Source: Selaginella moellendorffii | Taxonomy: Eukaryota; Streptophyta; Lycopodiopsida; Selaginellales; Selaginellaceae | DNA: 64,000 nucleotides | Assembly: GCF_000143415.4 (NCBI RefSeq) | Contig: NW_003314272.1 | Location: forward strand, 654,184 to 718,183 | Direction of reading: 5' to 3' | Part shown: piece after piece, positions 45,886 to 57,338 of the stretch | Numbering within the stretch: position 1 is the first letter of the stretch | Layout of the letters: every line of letters begins with the position of its first letter | Translations under genes and position numbers: made by a program | Notes under the pieces: model-generated | The model's database searches: none | Told to the model about the DNA's origin: nothing | The model's input: the letters and a program-made list of their open reading frames with translations, nothing else

Positions 45886-47454
45886 ATGCCCCGAATGGAG
45901 GAAGCGATGGAGCAGGACGACGAGGAGGAATGGCGCGACGAGGACGAGGCTTCGTCGGCGGTCGAGACAGGTTGTTGCTCATCCCAATCCATCCCATTGT
46001 TCGCTCTCTCGCTGCTCCAATCCTTCCCAGCACCGTCGCACGACTCGCTCTTCTCGATCCCTGCCGCTGCCGCTACCGCTCCCGGCCTGGGGATCGATCC
46101 GGAAGCTCCCGCCGGGGTTTGCAGCTCGTCGGCGCAGGGCGCGTCGATCGCCGTGCCGCGGTCCTTGATCCCGGTGGAACCCTGCGCCAAGAACGAGGAG
46201 AATGACAAGAGCAAGGGCAACGCCGCGCACAACAGCAGCAGCGAGCAGCCGGGCAGCAAGAAGAGCCGCTCCAAGAACTGGACGCGATTGGAGATGCTCA
46301 AGCTCATCGGGCTCCGCGCGGATTACGAGGCGCGCTTCTGCGGCGGCGGCAAGAAGATGGAGCTGTGGGACGAGATCGCCGAGGCCTTGAACCGCGAGGG
46401 GATCTCCAGGGACGGGCAGCAGTGTAGGGACAAGTGGGAGAAGCTGGGCGCGAGCTACAAGGAGGTCAGGGATGGGAACAAGCCCAAGGAGGACTTCTTG
46501 CTCTACGATGTTCTCCACCCGGTCTTGTCCGGGAGAATGGCGGGGCCGAGGAATTCCAATGCTGGCAGGATGGATGAAGATCATCGCCACCAACACCAGC
46601 AGTTCGATCACCCTCAAGAACAGGGATTTGCAAACCACGAGCAGCGCGAGGACGCCCTCAACGTTGACGAGGACGAGGTGCTGGATGGATCTGGAGGAAA
46701 TGTTGGTGCGAGCTCCCAAGGTGGTGGCGGGTCTGGGCGAGCGAGGAAGAAACGCAAGTTGCCCAAGTACGTCCCTGTCGCCGACGTTGCGGTGGTCCAG
46801 AGCTTGGTGGAAGCGGTGGTGGCGAAGCAGCAGAGGTTCTTCCGGGACCTCCTGGATTCCATGGAGCGGCGGGAGCAAATGCGAGAGCAAATACGGCAGG
46901 AGCGCGAGGAGCAGTGGAGATCCGAGGACCGAGCTCAGAGGGCTGCGTTCAACAACGCGATGATCTTCCTCACTCAAAAGCTGGTTGGCAACAACGACAG
47001 TGCTGGTCTCTTCGCCGCCGCCGGGCAGTTCCAGCAACTTAACAACGGGCTCTCGAATTCCCAGCCAAAGCCGGAAGGATTCGCGGGTGGCGGAGCGAAA
47101 AAGCGGAGCAAGAACTGGAAGCGGGCCGAGGTCCTCCAGCTGATAAAGCTCCGGGGTGACATGGAAGCGCAGTTCTCGAGTGGGACGAGGCGAGCAGCAG
47201 TGTGGGAGGAGCTTTCGGAGGTTCTCATGGCTCAGGGGATCCCCAGGGACGGCAAACAATGCAGGGAGAAGTGGGACAAGCTGACCGCTGCGTACAAGGA
47301 CGTGAGCGACGGCGTCAAGGAGCCAGCGGACATGCCATACTTCACGGAGCTTTCGGCTGCTCTCAAGAAGCCAGCCGCGCTAGAAGTCCCTCCGATGGTG
47401 GCAGCAGTAACAGGTTCGGGAATTCTAACTGAAGTTGCTCCTGCTGCCTCGTGA
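45886..47454 (+). CDS. Trihelix (GT) transcription factor with two DNA-binding domains
   Basis: A single exon of 522 residues from ATG 45886 (another ATG three codons later). The first trihelix lies near residues 127-225 (SKNWTRLEMLKLIGLRADYE, then GQQCRDKWEKLGASYKEVRD) and the second near 404-500 (SKNWKRAEVLQLIKLRGDME, then GKQCREKWDKLTAAYKDVSD). A basic ARKKRKL patch near 288 may be a nuclear signal. A helical Gln/Arg-rich stretch near 325-375 (RREQMREQIRQEREEQW) lies between the domains. GT factors bind GT elements; GT-2 types also have two such domains with a central helix. The two domains here are closely similar to each other, suggesting an internal duplication. Confidence 0.87.
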   Translation: MPRMEEAMEQDDEEEWRDEDEASSAVETGCCSSQSIPLFALSLLQSFPAPSHDSLFSIPAAAATAPGLGIDPEAPAGVCSSSAQGASIAVPRSLIPVEPCAKNEENDKSKGNAAHNSSSEQPGSKKSRSKNWTRLEMLKLIGLRADYEARFCGGGKKMELWDEIAEALNREGISRDGQQCRDKWEKLGASYKEVRDGNKPKEDFLLYDVLHPVLSGRMAGPRNSNAGRMDEDHRHQHQQFDHPQEQGFANHEQREDALNVDEDEVLDGSGGNVGASSQGGGGSGRARKKRKLPKYVPVADVAVVQSLVEAVVAKQQRFFRDLLDSMERREQMREQIRQEREEQWRSEDRAQRAAFNNAMIFLTQKLVGNNDSAGLFAAAGQFQQLNNGLSNSQPKPEGFAGGGAKKRSKNWKRAEVLQLIKLRGDMEAQFSSGTRRAAVWEELSEVLMAQGIPRDGKQCREKWDKLTAAYKDVSDGVKEPADMPYFTELSAALKKPAALEVPPMVAAVTGSGILTEVAPAAS

Positions 47455-47729
47455 TTTCTAGCTTTCTTTTTCTTCTCTTTTCAGAGTTATGAGCAACGAA
47501 GTCTGTGTGTTGCTTCGGAGGAAGAAGCAGCAAATGGCATCTATCAATTTATGGTCTACTTGTTGACTCCTCAAGAGTTGTGAGATTTGGGAGTTCAGAT
47601 CTTCGGTTGTCTTCTACTTCTCTTTGCTCTTCTGAGATTTACATTGCTCGTTTGGGTTTATATCCGACAGAGGTCTGTGTTTTTTACCTTTTTCCTTCGT
47701 TTGGCATTGATGTTGCTCCTCTCCGGCGT

Positions 47730-48953
47730 ATGAACGTTTCCAAGATGGCGAGCTTTGGAGTAAGCCCAAGGTGGAAGGTGGGTCTTTGCAATCGGCACAA
47801 GCGGCGGCAGTGGGTTCGTCCCGTATCGTGCTCAAGCCCAGGCAAAAGTAAGAAAATCCTTCGTTCTTTTATGTTTGCATCCGACACTTACCTCTCATCC
47901 AGATTCACCTCCGGCTTATAGAGCCCTTTTGGTCGATGTGGGTGGAACGCTGCTGGAAACATCTCAGCCAGTGCCGCAAGTGTACGCTTCATTCGGCTCC
48001 AAGTACGGTGAGTAGGGTCTATCACATTTTCTATTGACATGCGCTGACTTTTACCCTCCCCAGGAATTCAGGCTGATGCCGATGCAATCAAAAAGGGTTT
48101 TAAGAAAGCATTCAGTGAACCATGGCCGGAAAGACTTCGCTACGAGGTTCGTCCGTAGTTACATTTTTTTTTTTGTGGGTTGAGCTTTGAGTCCAGGGTG
48201 ATGGTCGGAGGTTTTGGAAGTATGCGGTTGCCACCGCAACAGGCTGTGATAATGATGACTACTTTGAAGAACTCTATCAGGTGAGCAAGGTTACTTTTTA
48301 GTGGATCATCTATGTTCTTGTCAGTATTTTGGAAGAGGTGATGCATGGAAGCTTGTCGATGGTGCAGAGCGCGCATTGAAGGACCTGCGAGGTGCAGGAG
48401 GCAAGTTGATTTTGTTTTCCCTAGGAAGATCTTGCGATTTCTCACGTGCTTTTTGGCCTCCAGTACAGCTTGCCGTCGTTTCCAACTTTGATTCTCGCCT
48501 TCGTCCCATTCTGGCAGAGCTGAACATATCCGATGTGTAAGAGAAGCTTTTTCTTCCTACGGCCTTACGGCTGGTTTGCAGGTTTGATGCTCTTGTTATC
48601 TCTTCTGAAATTGGTCACGAGAAACCAGCGAAGGAAATATTTCTGACCGCACTGGGTACTCTCTCAATGCTAAGATTGACACTGGAAAATCTCAATCTCT
48701 TAATTCTTCGAGGCATGCAGATGAGCTCGGGGTGCAAGCCAGAGACACAGTTCATGTTGGAGATGACCCCGTGGCGGACAAGCAAGGAGCGAATGCTGTT
48801 GGAATCGATGCATGGTGAGAGCCTGTGAAAGGAAAGGGCCTTCTAAGCGGCATGTCCTCTGACGAGTTTACTTGCAGGCTATGGAAAAAAGAAGTCAAGT
48901 CGTTTGAAGAGATCAAGGACCGCATATTGGTGCCGACAAGCTTTCCAAAATAA
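47730..48953 (+). CDS. HAD-like hydrolase of the HDHD3 type, probable plastid targeting
   Basis: Nine exons (47730-47847, 47903-48007, 48064-48146, 48197-48280, 48325-48400, 48464-48536, 48582-48655, 48721-48814 and 48878-48953) close exactly to 260 residues. After an Arg/Ser-rich leader come motif I (LLVDVGGTLL), motif II (LAVVSNFDSR), motif III (GHEKPAKEIF) and motif IV (VHVGDDPVADKQGA). The Rossmann core and four-helix cap fit HDHD3-type hydrolases; the substrate is unknown. Motif I has Gly where catalytic HADs often have a second Asp, so activity is uncertain. The intron 48401-48463 has a GC donor (GCAAGT). Without it the GAGVQLAVVSNF strand would be broken. Confidence 0.85.
48401..48463 (+). 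other. GC-AG intron in the HAD hydrolase gene
   Basis: Exon ..GCAGGAG is followed by GCAAGTTG and ends CTCCAG. Splicing here gives the family-typical AGVQLAVVSNFD. No nearby GT donor keeps the frame. Confidence 0.8.
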
Positions 48954-49599
48954 TTTTGCTTTCCTGTAATATTATAGAAGGGACAACTATACGCAAGAAA
49001 GTTCTGTGCTTGATAACAGTCTATACTGGCATCCCTCAATAAATATGTTCTTAAATTGTTTGGGCTAAACATAATTAAAGCAAAAATTTCTATTCAAAGT
49101 TCATATAGTTCATTTTTATAAAAAAACTAAGTAAAATATGAATTTTAGAATTGAGCAAGGAGTGACTTCTAGCTATGAGAAAATGTGGTTACCTGAAGTA
49201 TCTGGCGGTCTAATTGGCAGGACATAAAAACTGGCCTTTGAGAACTTCCTTACAGAACGAATACAAGTTGTAAGCGAAGTCATTAGGACTTTGCAACAAG
49301 AGGACTAACAAAAACAATTGTCATGGTTCTTACTTGCTTGCCAAGAGTGCATCTTTCTCGCTGCTAATGACCACCGAAACGATTAGACTTCATATGTCTA
49401 GTCATGTCAAACTAGCAATTTGTTTTACTCTGCTCCACAGTCCTTGACGCCGCCATTTTTTCTTCACTAGCAACCACGAGAGCAGCTGCCATACAGCAAA
49501 ATCCATAAACAAAAAAACGATACGTTCTAAGCTTACAGCTTTACCATGAGCCGCTGCCACCACAGGAAGAGTGAGCGAAGTCAACAAAAAAGCGGCCTC
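48954..49599. other. AT-rich interval without a recognised gene
   Basis: Includes the polyadenylation region of the HAD gene. A minus-strand hydrophobic frame at 49402-49587 may belong to the uncertain gene to the right. Confidence 0.4.
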
Positions 49600-50510
49600 T
49601 AGGTTCCATCAGCAACTTCCACTTGGGCTTGAGAAACGATTGAGAGAAGAGCAAGTGCCTGAAAAATCATGTCAGAACTGGTAGCAATGACAACCAAATG
49701 CTTTGCTCGAAGTGCCAATATAAACATCGATTTTCCTTCGACACCATAAGCTTGAGCCACCCCACCTCCATTTTCACCACAAAGTGCAGGTTAGTTTGAA
49801 CACTATGAGATGTTACAGAAAACTTACAACCAGAAGGAAGTTACACTAATGCCGCAGTTGAACCAGCTTGTCCAGGGGGCGAAATCTCCATCTACACCAG
49901 AGCCTTTGATTGATGGTAGAGATGAGATACCTGTCAGTAACCACGACCTTCCTCTCGACTTTGCACTTAAGACAAAAGAAAAGATTAAAACACGCAAGTC
50001 AAACTTACAGCATAAAATCTCATGTTATTCTGCTTTTGAGCCACCCGAAACATAATTTAACTCATCGGAAAAGATAGCTATCTTGATCTGCAAGAAGTCT
50101 GAAAGTTGTGGTCACAACAGCCATATGAGCTGCAAATTCTGTAGGACACAGTAAGCTACAGACGGAGAAAAGTAACAGGATTGTAGCATAGTGAAAAAGA
50201 AACATCGGCGCTGTTAGAGCCGATTCAAGTCTTCTATGATGAATTGTGCAACCACAAATGAGACTAGAGCCTCTTGGTCCCTTTCCAAATTGGATAGCAG
50301 CCTGGAAAGGAATAGAAAGAAATTGGCAAAGGTAAAGAATAGAATGGATGGTAGCACCTTGGATGCGGCGGAGCGAACACCGGATGCATGGATAATCGTT
50401 TCCAGAAAACTGGATGAGCAATCGCATTTTTTCTTTCTCTCACGCGCATGAATCGAAAGAGCTTGCGATCAAGTGCACGATCGCATGACGGCCACGCATC
50501 GTCTTCTTTC
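49600..50510 (-). CDS. Possible multi-exon gene, unrecognised
   Basis: The minus strand shows protein-like fragments bounded by plausible splice sites. One starts at an ATG near 50510 (MKEDDAWPSCDRAL) and ends near 50355. It is followed after a CTTTCCAG acceptor by RLLSNLERDQEALVSFVVAQ (near 50305-50240). KIAIFSDELNYVSGGSKAE lies near 50090-50035 and MFILALRAKHLVVIATSSDM further left near 49740-49670. I could not close a full frame or recognise a family. It may be a real but poorly resolved gene or a relic. Confidence 0.25.
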
Positions 50511-50580
50511 ATGGATTTCATGGAGAACATTTGTTTTAGGGTTCCAAACGTGTCAAATCCCTCCAAAAAATGCTTTTGAA

Positions 50581-52235
50581 CTAACTGGGGCAAATAGCCG
50601 TGAGGAGGATGTGGACGAGCATTAGATCGACGAAGTAGCGGTGGCCGATGCCGCCATGCCAGGACGAGAGCGATGGCGGCCGCCCATAGTGCCCTCCATC
50701 GCTGCAGCAGTGATCGTAGTGCCAGGGAAAGGTCATGTCGTAGGCATCCACAAATCTTGCATGATCCATGGCGCGCCGGATCTTCTCCCCGAGTATCGCA
50801 TTGAAGGCTTCCATCTTGGCGGGGTTGGATTGCATTCCTCTCGACGCGCCTGCGGGCGTGACGGTGGAGCGGAAGATCACTCTCGTGCCTGTGCCGTTGA
50901 CGAGCTCCTTCCAGAAGGCCGTGGCGTAGTCGGCGGCGGCGGCGAATTCCGCCGCGCTGTTCCATCGAATCCCGTCGTGGAGGCCCGAGTTGAGGATGAC
51001 CGCGTCGGGAGACCCATCGCGGAAGAACTCGTCCTCCACAAACTCGCGATACTGCTGTTCGTAGAGTGATTCTAGACCGCGGTCGTCTCTCGATGGATCC
51101 GGGTGGCCATTGAAAACGCTCACGACTTCCATCTTCTGCGAAGAATTGGAAGGATTGGCGACAGTGGTGCTGAAAGTCCGTGGAAGCAGGCCTTGGTGAA
51201 ATCCCAGCACGAAGTTCATGAGGTTGCGAATGGTGTCCTGGTGGTTTGAGTCCCCCCAGAAGAAGATCTTCTTCCCGTCCAAGCACTGCCACGCCTCAGA
51301 CTGGTTCCAGAGATGGAACTCGCAGGTTCCAGTGGAGTAGACCCATCCATTGCTTTCCAGGCTTGCCAGAGTTCCTGTGCAGCGTGAGGACGTTGTCTCG
51401 CAGTACTTCTCGTCGCCGTCCAGGCAGAGGTATCGTCCATCGTGGTCTAGCTCGCAGGATTTCTCGTTTGAAGTCAGTGATCTCGTCCATTGCCCCCACC
51501 ACTTTGTTGGTGCTGACGATTTCAAGTCGTTGCTTGTGCAAACTGGGAGTGGCCTTGAGCGGTGATGCTCGCCGCTGGACGTGAAGTTGATCTGGAGAAC
51601 GAACTGTTCCTGACCGCGGAACCATCTCTCCGGGTGTGAATCCATTCCATGCAAATTTGCGAAGAGAAGGATGGCCTTGAAGCTGTAAATCCCGGCAAAA
51701 TCTCCATCAACCTTGAGCTCCACGAGGTATGAGCCGTCTCCAAAGTCCGTTGTTGGTGGTCGTGACTTCCACTTTGGACCTACTTGCAGATTTCTCAGGA
51801 ACGAAGAACGAAAAACAACAAGTTGTTATAAACGACAAGTTGCCTCGTACCTGAGAGATCTGTCTCATAGAAATCTCCTCCAAAGCACCTCTTGCTTCCA
51901 TCGGCGGCGAATGAAACGATCCAAAACCTGTGAACCTGATCCGTGGACAAGGTGATGATCCCGCTGCTCTCCTCCGGCCTGGGAACTCCAAACAGGTACC
52001 CGAATGCCGTGCTCACGTTGTGACAGCTCCTTGTCCCATTTTCAGACAAACGCAAGAGATCGAAGCCTGTTGAAGGACCGGATGGCTGGGAAAATTGGGG
52101 GGAATTGACTTCCTTTCCGCTCTGGAGGAGGAGAGAGCCCTTCCGGAACCTGGAGGGCACAAAATAGAGTAGGATCGTCGAGACGAGCAGAAGGATCACT
52201 AGAGCGCTGCCGGCTGGCCAAGCCCGAGCCGTCAT
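50581..52235 (-). CDS. NXPE-like (PC-esterase-type) type II membrane protein
   Basis: Exons 52235-51851 and 51779-50581 give 527 residues. A short cytoplasmic N-terminus and one anchor (ALVILLLVSTILLYFV, residues 10-26) suggest a Golgi or ER type II protein. A beta-rich region near 140-200 (DFGDGSYLVELKV) resembles the filamin-like domain of NXPE proteins. The C-terminal part shows GWVYSTGTCEFHLWN, the FFWGDSNHQDTIRN serine box near 311, LHDGIRW near 398, and FVDAYDMTFPWHYDHCCSDGG near 487, as expected for an SGNH/PC-esterase fold. A role in glycan or wall modification is an inference from the fold. A deleted copy lies at 23.0-23.2 kb. The alternative is a distant PMR5/TBL-type esterase. Confidence 0.78.
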
Positions 52236-53857
52236 GCTGGGGCCTAATTGGGTGCCAACACTTTCAGGAGATGCGATCAAACAAGGCAATTTCGCCGTCA
52301 GAGCGGTTTAAGGATTTCTTACACATGACAAATGGCGCTCCTCCTGTTCCCGGACCGTTACTTACTTGCAGGGCTCCTTCAAAGAGTGGGCCAACTACAT
52401 TCCCAGCTCCGCAAAAACGAAGATATCCTAGAATATTTTTCAATGTAAAGGTTAATCTGCCACACTTTAAGCATATACGGTTTTGATAGGCGTTAGTTTG
52501 TTTCATTAATTATACTAAACTATACACCATTGTTGCCTATCCTCAATGTTGAACTCAATGTCCAAGTGACAGAACTTGGTTTCTACTTTGGCAAGATGTT
52601 CACTCACCCCACTTTTCACTACATTGTAAATGTCGTTGGATTGTGGGTTTAATGATCGATCATCACGCAAGAAGATGGATCTTAATTTGAGAAGAAAAGT
52701 GATTGAGATCATATATTACCTTAACTAAATGTAATAATACATAGGTAATACAGATAGCCATTGCGATTCAAAACACATAACGATTCCGTCACCTTGACGA
52801 AAATTAAAGTTATATACCACTGATCATAGCAGATCTTGACCACTATTGCTGCTGTCGCTCCTAGATCACGATCTACAGAACTCACCAGATCAGTGGCGAT
52901 GTCTGCGCCAATTTGGACAGCAAGCATCCTCTGGATCCACATCGTGGTCAAATACGTGGTAAGGCCAAATTAGTTTTTCATAATCAAAGTAAGTCAATAG
53001 TTTCTAACCTGTTAAAGGAGCAAATTATTTTCTTTAACCATGTTCTAAATGTTAAACCATACAACGCTGGTTTCCTTATTTACTTACTTTAAATTTTATT
53101 TATTTTTGTTACTATAATATAAGTACAGCGTGGATTTCATTGAGATATGGTAATAAAAATATATATATTTAATTTAAATAAGCAAACCAATTCGATCTAA
53201 GAAAATCCTCTTGCTGAAAATGGCATGTGTCAGAGACAAAAATCCTGCCAATGTTACATAGTTACCCATCAATCTATTAGAGAACTGGTCAAAAGAAAAA
53301 AGTTGAAAGAAGAGAGCTTGAAAAGGAAAACTCAGAGCATTTTTTATTACCTTGGACAAACCAAGTGCTCTTGATCAAACTTCCAACTTCTACTGGCACG
53401 ATGCCACGACTAGAGGCTTCAGGAAGGTTGATATAGAATTTGCTCTTGAATCTAGTTATATAAAATCTAACGGGAGGTTTGGTGTGGTCGGATATACCTT
53501 ATCAAATGATAGCATCGCGCAAGATCCAATTCTGTGGCCTGTCCCAAGCCCCAAAATACTTAGCTTAATATACGTGCCAACTTGTCGTCCCAATCACTGT
53601 GTCAGAATCTTGACTAAGCCCTAAATCATTTTAGGGCTCTTGAAAGTGGAAACGAATATTCTCTTTCTTTTCTTTCTTTCTTTCTTCTGTTATTTGGACC
53701 AGGGGGGATGTATGTATCTAGGGCTCCACGCTTCGAGGCCAAGGCGATTCTCTACCCTGTAAGTTTTCGATCGCTTCCTAGGCATTCATCCATGGCGGCG
53801 GCGCAATCGAGTTGGTGCTGTTGTTGATTCCTTGCCACACCTTGATTTTTGGGGCCG
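52236..53857. other. AT-rich intergenic stretch with unresolved relics
   Basis: No gene is recognised. Protein-like fragments on the minus strand at 52951-52721 and 52712-52515 do not join to a known family. A CTTT microsatellite lies near 53664-53690, and telobox-like TTAGGGC/TAGGGC motifs at 53633 and 53720 precede the SHMT gene. Confidence 0.4.
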
Positions 53858-55862
53858 ATGAGTGATGAGGATTCCAAGCCAGCTTTGCAGCAAGAATTCT
53901 CCGGCGAGAATGGAAGAATCCACGCTCCCGTAGCTGCGAAGAACCGCGGGGATTGCAGCGTGTTCCAGAGCTGGCAGCAGCATGGATTGGGGGGTAAAAG
54001 GCAGCACACTGTCCTCGAGGGTTCACTGGTAGCAAGAGCAAAGAGAAGCAAGGAGGAGCTTGTGCCTTCCAACCAGATCACCGCTACCGCTTTCAAGCCA
54101 CTGGCAAGATCTTTAGCTCGTCATCCCCGGGGTCTCCAGCCAGGTTTGATGCAGCTCCCGGAGACACCATGCCCGGAGCATTCGGTAAGCTCCGTCCAGA
54201 GCTCCCACCACGGTTGCGAAGAAGATGGTGCCAAGGCGGCGCGCAAGAGCACGAGAGAGTGGGGGAACCAGCCACTCTCGGTGCTGGATCCCAAGCTCTG
54301 GGACTTGATGGAGCACGAAAAGTCCAGGCAGTGGAAGGGGATCGAGCTGATAGCGTCCGAGAACTACACGTCCCAGGCGGTGCTGGAAGCTCTTGGAAGC
54401 CATCTCACGAACAAGTATAGCGAAGGCTATCCGGGAGCTCGCTGCTATGGTGGCAACGAGTATATCGACCAGATCGAGGCGCTGTGCTGCAACCGAGCTC
54501 TGGAAGCTTTCCACCTCAACTCCAAGAGCTGGGGAGTGAACGTCCAGCCTTACTCGTGCACGTCCGCCAACTTTGCGGTGTTCACGGCGCTCTTGCAACC
54601 CAAGGACCGGATCATGGGACTGGACGTTCTCTCCGGTGGCCACCCAAGCCATGGCTACACCATCGCCGGGAGGAAGAAGGTTTCGGCGACTTCCATCCAT
54701 TTCGAGACGCTGGCTTACAGTGTCGACCCCCAGACGGGGCTCATCGACTACGAGAATCTGGAGAGACTGGTGAGCGCTTACAGACCGGCAATTCTCGTGT
54801 GTGGAGGGAGTGCCTATCCCCGGGAGTGGAAGTACGAGAATTTTCGCCATCTCGCGGACAAGTATGGTGCTATTCTTATGTGTGACATGGCTCATGTCAG
54901 TGGACTTGTTGCTGCTCAGGTACACTACTTCTCTTTCTCTCACTCACTTTTATATCTTTTCTTTCTTCCTTGTATCTTACGATAGCTGCTTTTTTTGCAG
55001 GAGTGTGTAAGTCCCTTTGAGTACTGCGATATAGTGACTTCCACAACACACAAGATTCTAAGAGGCCCGCGAGGAGGAATGGTGTTTTTCAGGAAAGGAG
55101 CGAGGCCTCGCAAGAATGGCAGCACTGCCGAGGAGAGCTCGTATGACTACGAGGAAAAGATCAACTTTACGATTTTTCGGTCCCTGCAAGGGGGACCTCA
55201 CAACAACCATATCGCAGGCCTGGCTGTCGCGTTGAAGCAGGTTGCTAGCAAAGAGTACAAGGACTACATACGACAAGTGCTCCAGAATACCAAGGCTTTA
55301 GCTGATGCTATGGTCAGGCGTAATTTCAAGCTTGTTACTGGCGGGACGGATAATCATTTGTTGATTTGGGATTTACGGCCTCTCGGCATCACGGGTAAGT
55401 AACGACGTTCAGAGCAGTTCTTGTAACTGACTCTCCCGTTTTCTTCGTTTCTTTTCCAGGCGCATGGTTTGAGAAAGTCACGGAGTTATGTCACATTACC
55501 GTGAACAAGTGTACTGTTTATGGCGACAGCTCCGTAAGAGGTCCTGGAGGAATTCGCATTGGTATGAGTTGTATGGCTCTCGAGCATAACGTAATGTATC
55601 TTTTTTCCCAGGTTCCCCAGCCATGACCTCGAGAGGATGCGTTGAAAAAGACTTTGAGACCATCGCCGAGCTTCTCAGCAACGCTGTGACTATTGCGCAG
55701 AGTTTGCAGAGAGACTGCAAGTCGCAGAAGGATCCCAAGCTGGCGAGCAGCAGCGTAGTTCAAAGCAACAAAGATGTGGTGGAGCTCAAGCGAAAGGTGG
55801 AACAGTTTTCGTCCGCGTTTGAGATGCCTGGCTTCGACACGGGAAGCATGAAATACAGGTGA
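53858..55862 (+). CDS. Serine hydroxymethyltransferase with long N-terminal extension (plant SHM6/7 class)
   Basis: Exons 53858-54919, 55001-55394, 55460-55561 and 55612-55862 close to 602 residues. The enzyme converts serine and tetrahydrofolate to glycine and methylene-tetrahydrofolate with pyridoxal phosphate. The extension of about 135 residues precedes [18 protein letters not shown]. Core blocks are [60 protein letters not shown], the PLP site [15 protein letters not shown] (Lys near residue 372) and [14 protein letters not shown]. The extension and the late RVP-like substitutions fit the SHM6/SHM7 class, which lies outside the mitochondrial and plastid groups. In that class the location is cytosolic or nuclear. 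Confidence 0.93.
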
Positions 55863-56060
55863 ATCAAAGGGGACGCTGTAGATACTGGGAGGAAACATCA
55901 TCACAATGATCACATTTCGACACACCGTTATTCAATCTCTCGTTTTTTGTAGAGCGGTCGATGCTTCTTCAGTGACACATCACAAAACGAATCAGTTAAG
56001 TTGGTTGTATGGTTTTCCTTTCTTGTTTTCTCCTACCAGAGCAAAGCAATCTAGCGCAGG

Positions 56061-57338
56061 ATGCTGGAAGATGGAAAGTTTTACAGGCCAGCACGGAGGA
56101 GGCTCCAGCCCGACTTGGTGCACAGGAACATCACCCAGCGAGAGCCTTTCATGTACGGGACGCTCCTCTCCGACTGCCTGCCTCGCAAGAGGCCCACAGT
56201 CTTCAGGGAGAGGCCCCTCCAGGAATGGCTCGTCTCGACTCTGGTGCACAGGAAGAGGCCACCGCTGCCGCGGGAGAGGCCGATCTCCAGGTCCATGGTA
56301 GCCGACTTCCTCCACAAGCGGCGAGAGCGCGAGAGACGGCCGCAAGAAGTCCACCACCACCCGGAGAAGGTATTTGGATCCAAAGGCTCGAGCTTGAGCA
56401 GGCGGTGCAAGTCGGCTCCTGGCCACCGCCGGAGGGAGCAAGCTCTGCTCGCCAGGCCGTCGGTCTCCGCCAGTGGAAGCCGAGAGGAGTTCTCGATGAT
56501 CCGAGCTCTCATCGACGAGGTGCTGCCCAAGGAGAGAGACAAGCCGACGAAGACGAGCACCACCACGGCGACGACGACTCCATCGCCCAAGCAGCAAAGG
56601 TGGCGGAACTACTCCGCGGTGGCCAAGCTCATGAAGAGCAACCTGGACGTTAAGGCAGTGAAAGCAGCAGCCAGGGACGAGAAAGATGGTGAGGTGGTGG
56701 CGTCACCTCCGCGGCCATGGCCCGTCCGACCGGCCAGCGCTCCCTTCAAGCTGTCCCCGCAGAACATGAGCCCGGACGTCCTCGCGGAGACGCTGGCGAC
56801 GAAGAAGAAGAACTTCCTGCGCAAGAGACCCGCCACCGCGCCGCCGCCCCGGCCGATGTTCCACTTGCCACTGTCGAGGATCCACCACCATAACCCGCCA
56901 AAGGCTCCTCCGGCCAAGCCAGCCGAGTGTGCCGCCAGCCGGAAGCCCAGCGTTGGATCCTCGAGCTCCGACGCTGCCAAGGACGTGCCGCGCTCCTGGT
57001 CCGCGAGCTCGTCGTCCGAGTCGCACGTAGCCGCGGCCACCACCACCGCCACCACGTCGCAGAGCTCCGCGGAGAATGAGAAGAGTGGACGTAGAGTCCG
57101 GTTGCGGTCCCCCCGGCATTTGAGGAACAAGGCCTTCGAGAGTGGTGAGGATGATTCTTCGTCGGCTTCTCCTTCGAGTTCTTCGAGCTCTTCTTCGACG
57201 ACGTCGTCTTCGTCGCTCTCTTCCGAGAGTGGTTCCGAGAGCTCCGAGGAGTCGTCGCTGTCGTCCTTCATTGAGCTGCCGACGCCGTCGACGCTGGATC
57301 CCGACTCCATCGACGAGTGGCTGAGGAAAAGGTCATAG
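56061..57338 (+). CDS. Low-complexity Arg/Ser/Pro-rich protein, unrecognised (425 residues)
   Basis: A single open frame of 425 codons from ATG 56061, starting 199 bases after the SHMT stop on the same strand. The first 150 residues contain three imperfect repeats around RKRPT-F-RERPLQEWLVSTL. The middle has PRPWPVRPASAPFK and KKNFLRKRPATAPPPRP. The last 90 are a Ser/Glu tract ending DPDSIDEWLRKRS. Likely intrinsically disordered, with many basic clusters suited to nuclear entry. No domain is recognised. The codon-position bias is protein-like, but antisense frames are also long, so moderate caution is due. Confidence 0.55.
   Translation: MLEDGKFYRPARRRLQPDLVHRNITQREPFMYGTLLSDCLPRKRPTVFRERPLQEWLVSTLVHRKRPPLPRERPISRSMVADFLHKRRERERRPQEVHHHPEKVFGSKGSSLSRRCKSAPGHRRREQALLARPSVSASGSREEFSMIRALIDEVLPKERDKPTKTSTTTATTTPSPKQQRWRNYSAVAKLMKSNLDVKAVKAAARDEKDGEVVASPPRPWPVRPASAPFKLSPQNMSPDVLAETLATKKKNFLRKRPATAPPPRPMFHLPLSRIHHHNPPKAPPAKPAECAASRKPSVGSSSSDAAKDVPRSWSASSSSESHVAAATTTATTSQSSAENEKSGRRVRLRSPRHLRNKAFESGEDDSSSASPSSSSSSSSTTSSSSLSSESGSESSEESSLSSFIELPTPSTLDPDSIDEWLRKRS

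Noticed and set aside
45979-47259. A 426-codon minus-strand frame across the trihelix gene
   Set aside because: Leucine-rich mirror of a GC-rich coding exon with no motif; the + strand holds two clear trihelix domains.
50264-51292. A 342-codon minus-strand frame overlapping the NXPE-like gene
   Set aside because: Out of frame with the motif-bearing exon; no motif of its own over the overlap.
52515-52951. Minus-strand protein-like fragments as a possible gene
   Set aside because: They do not join in frame with credible splice sites and match no family I know.
53352-53624. A 90-codon + strand frame before the SHMT gene
   Set aside because: No domain, AT-rich, and no support from splice sites or neighbours.
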